Below are positions 61,295-64,000 of a stretch of 64,000 nucleotides of DNA, in pieces (within the stretch, counting starts at the first letter, position 1; the number at the start of each line of letters is the position of its first letter). The DNA lies in assembly GCA_902651635.1 (NCBI GenBank), contig CACRSC010000050.1:75589-139588 (forward strand). Direction: 5' to 3'. Both the position numbers and the translations under genes were made by a program. This DNA is from Mastigamoeba balamuthi. Its lineage: Eukaryota; Evosea; Mastigamoebida; Mastigamoebidae. Under the pieces are notes generated by a model. That model made no database searches. It was not told the DNA's origin and saw only the letters and a list, made by a program, of their open reading frames with translations.

Positions 61295-64000
61295 CGAGCG
61301 CATAAGAGAAGCATCGTCTGCGCTGCACCGCGACCGCGGGACTCGTGGTTTTGTTGTTGCGGGCGGGGGAACGCGAGGGAGGGAACTGCTAGTGTGTCCT
61401 TGCCAGCACGTGAGCTCCATCCAAGTCGTGGGTCGGGCAGAGTGGTACTCTCGCAGTGTGGTACGTACAGAATCACAACAAGAACCGATAGCGCAGGGTC
61501 CAGGGCCTTCTTCTCATTGGCCTCGCCCTCTCGAACTCTCTCATTCTCTTGTGTTGTGGCGTGTCGAGTAGAACATGCAAGCCTGCTGGAAGGGGGGGAG
61601 GACGCGCAGCACACAGAGGGGCGCGTGGGGGCTCGGCTGGTCTCCGTGGTGCAGTGTTGTGGCGCGATTCAAGAACCGGTGGCCGAAAACGCTGCTGTAC
61701 CGTGCAGGACACCGATTAATCAGGGCACCCTTGGCACACAGGAGGACACAGGAGCGCCCGCCAGCATGCTGTCAGTGGTAGCACAGGTGCTTTGTGCTCC
61801 GGTCTTCCGGCAGAGAGGGTCGGTTCTCGTCGAATTCTACTCTAGCTGGCCTGGCTGGATCCTGGCTACGACGCCCCGGTATCGAGGAGTTCGGAGGTGG
61901 CGAGGAGGAAGACACGGCTGGGTGCCTCGAGCCCGTATGGGGAGAGGGTGGAGACGAGAAGGGCAAGGCTGGACGCTGCGTGCCGTCGCTGCTCCGCAGG
62001 ATTTGGGACATCCACCCGGTCTCTCGTCGAGTTCAACAGAAGACACTCCGAGGGCATTTCCGACAGAGCACGGGAATGCTGACTGGCCGCCTGAAGTGCT
62101 CGAATGGGATCGAACACCGGCCGAGAATGGACCGCATCTGAGGGCTGCGGGCGATGTTGGCTGGCAGCTCGCGTGTTCCCCTGCCCACCGCGCCGACCCA
62201 CTGGGCCGGTGTGCTGTGCAACGACGGATCCCCTCGGCGATGCGCCTGGGCTACCACGGAGTGAGTGCTATGTGCTGAGCGAGGGCCGTTGCTGCCAGCG
62301 CTGTGCTGCCGTTGCCCCCTTGTCCTATCGGATATCATCGGATTAATCAACCAGGGTGTTTCCCCCCTCCAAGGCCGATGCTGAGTGCGCGCCCCGGGAT
62401 ATCAGCCCCTCTGGTGGAGGGTCTGCGGGATCTGAGGGAGCGCAGCCTCGTGTGCTCCTGCCCAGTGGGGCTAGTGGATTTCGCAGCAGGTCTGGTGAGC
62501 CCGGGAAGAAGGAAGGAATGTAAGGCACTTCCACAGCCCTCGGACGCCACGACAGCAGGACGGCCACTGGATCTTGCCGGGGCGGCAGGTGGCAGCGCGG
62601 CCAGCTGCTCCCGGGCACCCGCCATCGCCCCGGACGGCCAGCGCCCTCGTTGGAGGGTCTGGATCCTCTGGATGCCCACACCCAGTACCCCCACCCCCCA
62701 CTGACGGCCCTCAGCGCTGCATGCAGGCGAATCAGCGGGCAGGCGGCCCCTGGGACACTTAGCCACGCGTGCCGCAGGGTCCCCCGTGCAGGCCCTGCCT
62801 CGCCGAGAGGCGTACGCTGCGTGCCGCGAGAGCTGCACGAGATTCGCCCGAAGACGGCGCCTTTTGGGGGGAAAGGTCCACCCGAGTGATGTCAGCAGCG
62901 ACTCGCTCGGTGGCCGCACGTCCCCCAACCGCCTCCCAGGGCCCGGGGAGCTGCGGGGAAGGCGATCTGCGCGGGGTGGGGGGACTGGACAATGTAAGCG
63001 ATCGCCGCGTCTGAGTGCAAACGAGAAACCGTCGGAACGGGGCGTTTGAGAGCAGTGCACGTGGTACCTGCGTGGCGGGTACTACGGGGAGGGGAATGCA
63101 CTGCAGGGCTTCCATAGAACCCCCCGGAAAACACTGGGCCATCAGCGGGGAGAATCGGCCCGCCGATCCCCCATCGGCAGTGCCCCTCCCCGGCCGTGGC
63201 TGGGGGGGCCTGGGGTTCCTGCGGCGGTGCCCGCAGCTGCAGGGCTGGATGGTGCCAGGAAACGGCGGGGGCGAGGAGGCCGCTGAGAAAAGCAGAGGGA
63301 ACGCCAACCGACGTGGGGTGCTCCGGCTCCAAGCCCAATTTGGGAACGGGTGCCCCAGAGTTTTTCCCTTTTCGCCCTCGGCACCGAGTTTCCAGCTTGC
63401 TGCTGCCAGCTGTCTGTCTGGCGCGCCCAGCACGCGCGCCAGCCGCGCGGCACCGCTCCGCTCTGTCGGGCTCCGGAAGATCGGGAGAGCTCGCCCCCTT
63501 TTGGGGCCTCAGTAGAAAAGACCCCGTGTGGGCAATACGGCTATTGCCCACCCGGGTTGCGGGGGCCTCCTGGGCTCCCAGGCTCCCCAACACCTCCCTC
63601 CGCGCTGGGGAGGAGACAGAGGCCCGCGGCTGCAGGAGGCAGTGCCTCGCACGGAAGTTTGGTGAACAGTAGCGAAAAGAGGCAAAGCGGTTAAAGAAAA
63701 ATGAGGCAGAGATGTTCACAGAAAATGAGAAAAAAGTACCAACCGGCAGCCAGGGCCGCTGCTCGCTGTCACAGCGGTGCCACGGGTCGGTATCGGCGGC
63801 CGGAGGTACCCCCGGCATGTGTCTGCAGGCGCCATGTGCTGTGCTCGCTCGCAGCGCGGTGGCGAAAGAGCGGGCCCCAATTCGTTAGCAGCAGCAGGCG
63901 AATTTGCCGGCGGGTTCACGACACGCGTGTGACATCATCTCCTACACCACCAGTCTTCTCGACCTTTTTCAGTCACAAGGAAAAAAGGAAGGAGTAGCGT
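61295..64000. other. 2.7-kb GC-rich region without a recognised gene
   Basis: Frames up to about 300 codons exist on both strands, but their translations are Arg/Pro/Gly-rich with no domain, no signal peptide and no plausible exon joins. Such frames are expected by chance in GC-rich DNA. The only identified feature is the dispersed repeat near 62.64-62.88 kb. Short CT- and A-rich runs near 63.7-64.0 kb could flank a gene beyond the window. Confidence 0.4.
62640..62875 (-). repeat. Dispersed repeat copy 2
   Basis: Read on the minus strand, this stretch matches the region at about 22790-22985. The shared order is TTCGGGCGAATCT, CAGCTCTCGCGGCAC, GGCGAG-CAGGG, GGC-AAGTGTCC and AGGGGC, weakening toward a GGTGG-GGTAC block. 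It is GC-rich, with no terminal repeats or conserved frame. Element type unknown. Confidence 0.5.

Noticed and set aside
62347-63060. 237-codon minus-strand gene
   Set aside because: No domain and Arg/Pro/Ser-rich; it overlaps the dispersed repeat and has no plausible splice sites or relatives in the window.

Overview
The window is nuclear DNA of a eukaryote, most likely a unicellular protist. Genes carry many short GT-AG introns (about 45-110 bp, with a few apparent GC-AG ones). There is an intronic Pol III tRNA gene and typical eukaryotic families: a nucleostemin-type GTPase, a RING/TRAF-type protein, myotubularin and a GT17 glycosyltransferase. Coding DNA is GC-rich. An amoebozoan or other free-living protist fits, but I cannot name the species.

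Layout. 1-0.6 kb: 5' end of a GNL3/nucleostemin-like gene (minus). 0.6-8.4 kb: an AT-richer island of mobile and repeated DNA. It holds an inverted-repeat element, unidentified decayed coding DNA, a TIR element enclosing a 4-exon gene, 115-bp tandem repeats, a PIF/Harbinger-like remnant, and a hAT-type non-autonomous element with a perfect 8-bp target duplication. 8.4-15.5 kb: a RING/TRAF-type gene, a 1504-residue triple-AAA ATPase, and a decayed paralogue of the RING gene.

15.9-54.4 kb: the main feature, a cluster of 11 paralogous receptor-like genes, here called R1-R11. Each has a signal peptide, an N-terminal domain, four cysteine modules (CxCxCGxxDPDC core), three DUF4215-like cysteine repeats, one transmembrane helix and a cytoplasmic tail of roughly 130-170 residues. 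The model for R2 closes in frame over 11 exons (761 aa). Ten of the eleven form five head-to-head pairs (R1/R2, R4/R5, R6/R7, R8/R9, R10/R11) separated by 299-405 bp. All minus-strand members are one subfamily (alpha; a G[AV]PK insert in the N-terminal domain) and all plus-strand members another (beta; a tail motif around D-x-x-D-[LMV]-x-Q-V). Neighbouring pairs resemble each other member by member, so pairs seem to have duplicated as units. R3 is an unpaired beta gene. A heptad-repeat coiled-coil gene and a long-TIR MITE sit between R5 and R6. The arrangement recalls divergently transcribed paired recognition receptors such as Dictyostelium TgrB1/TgrC1, although the domains differ; a recognition role is inference.

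54.7-61.3 kb: a myotubularin with an apparent ubiquitin-like/FERM-like N-terminal extension and a tRNA-Ala(CGC) gene in one of its introns, then a GT17-family glycosyltransferase. 61.3-64 kb: no gene recognised; it holds one copy of a dispersed repeat also found at 22.8 kb.
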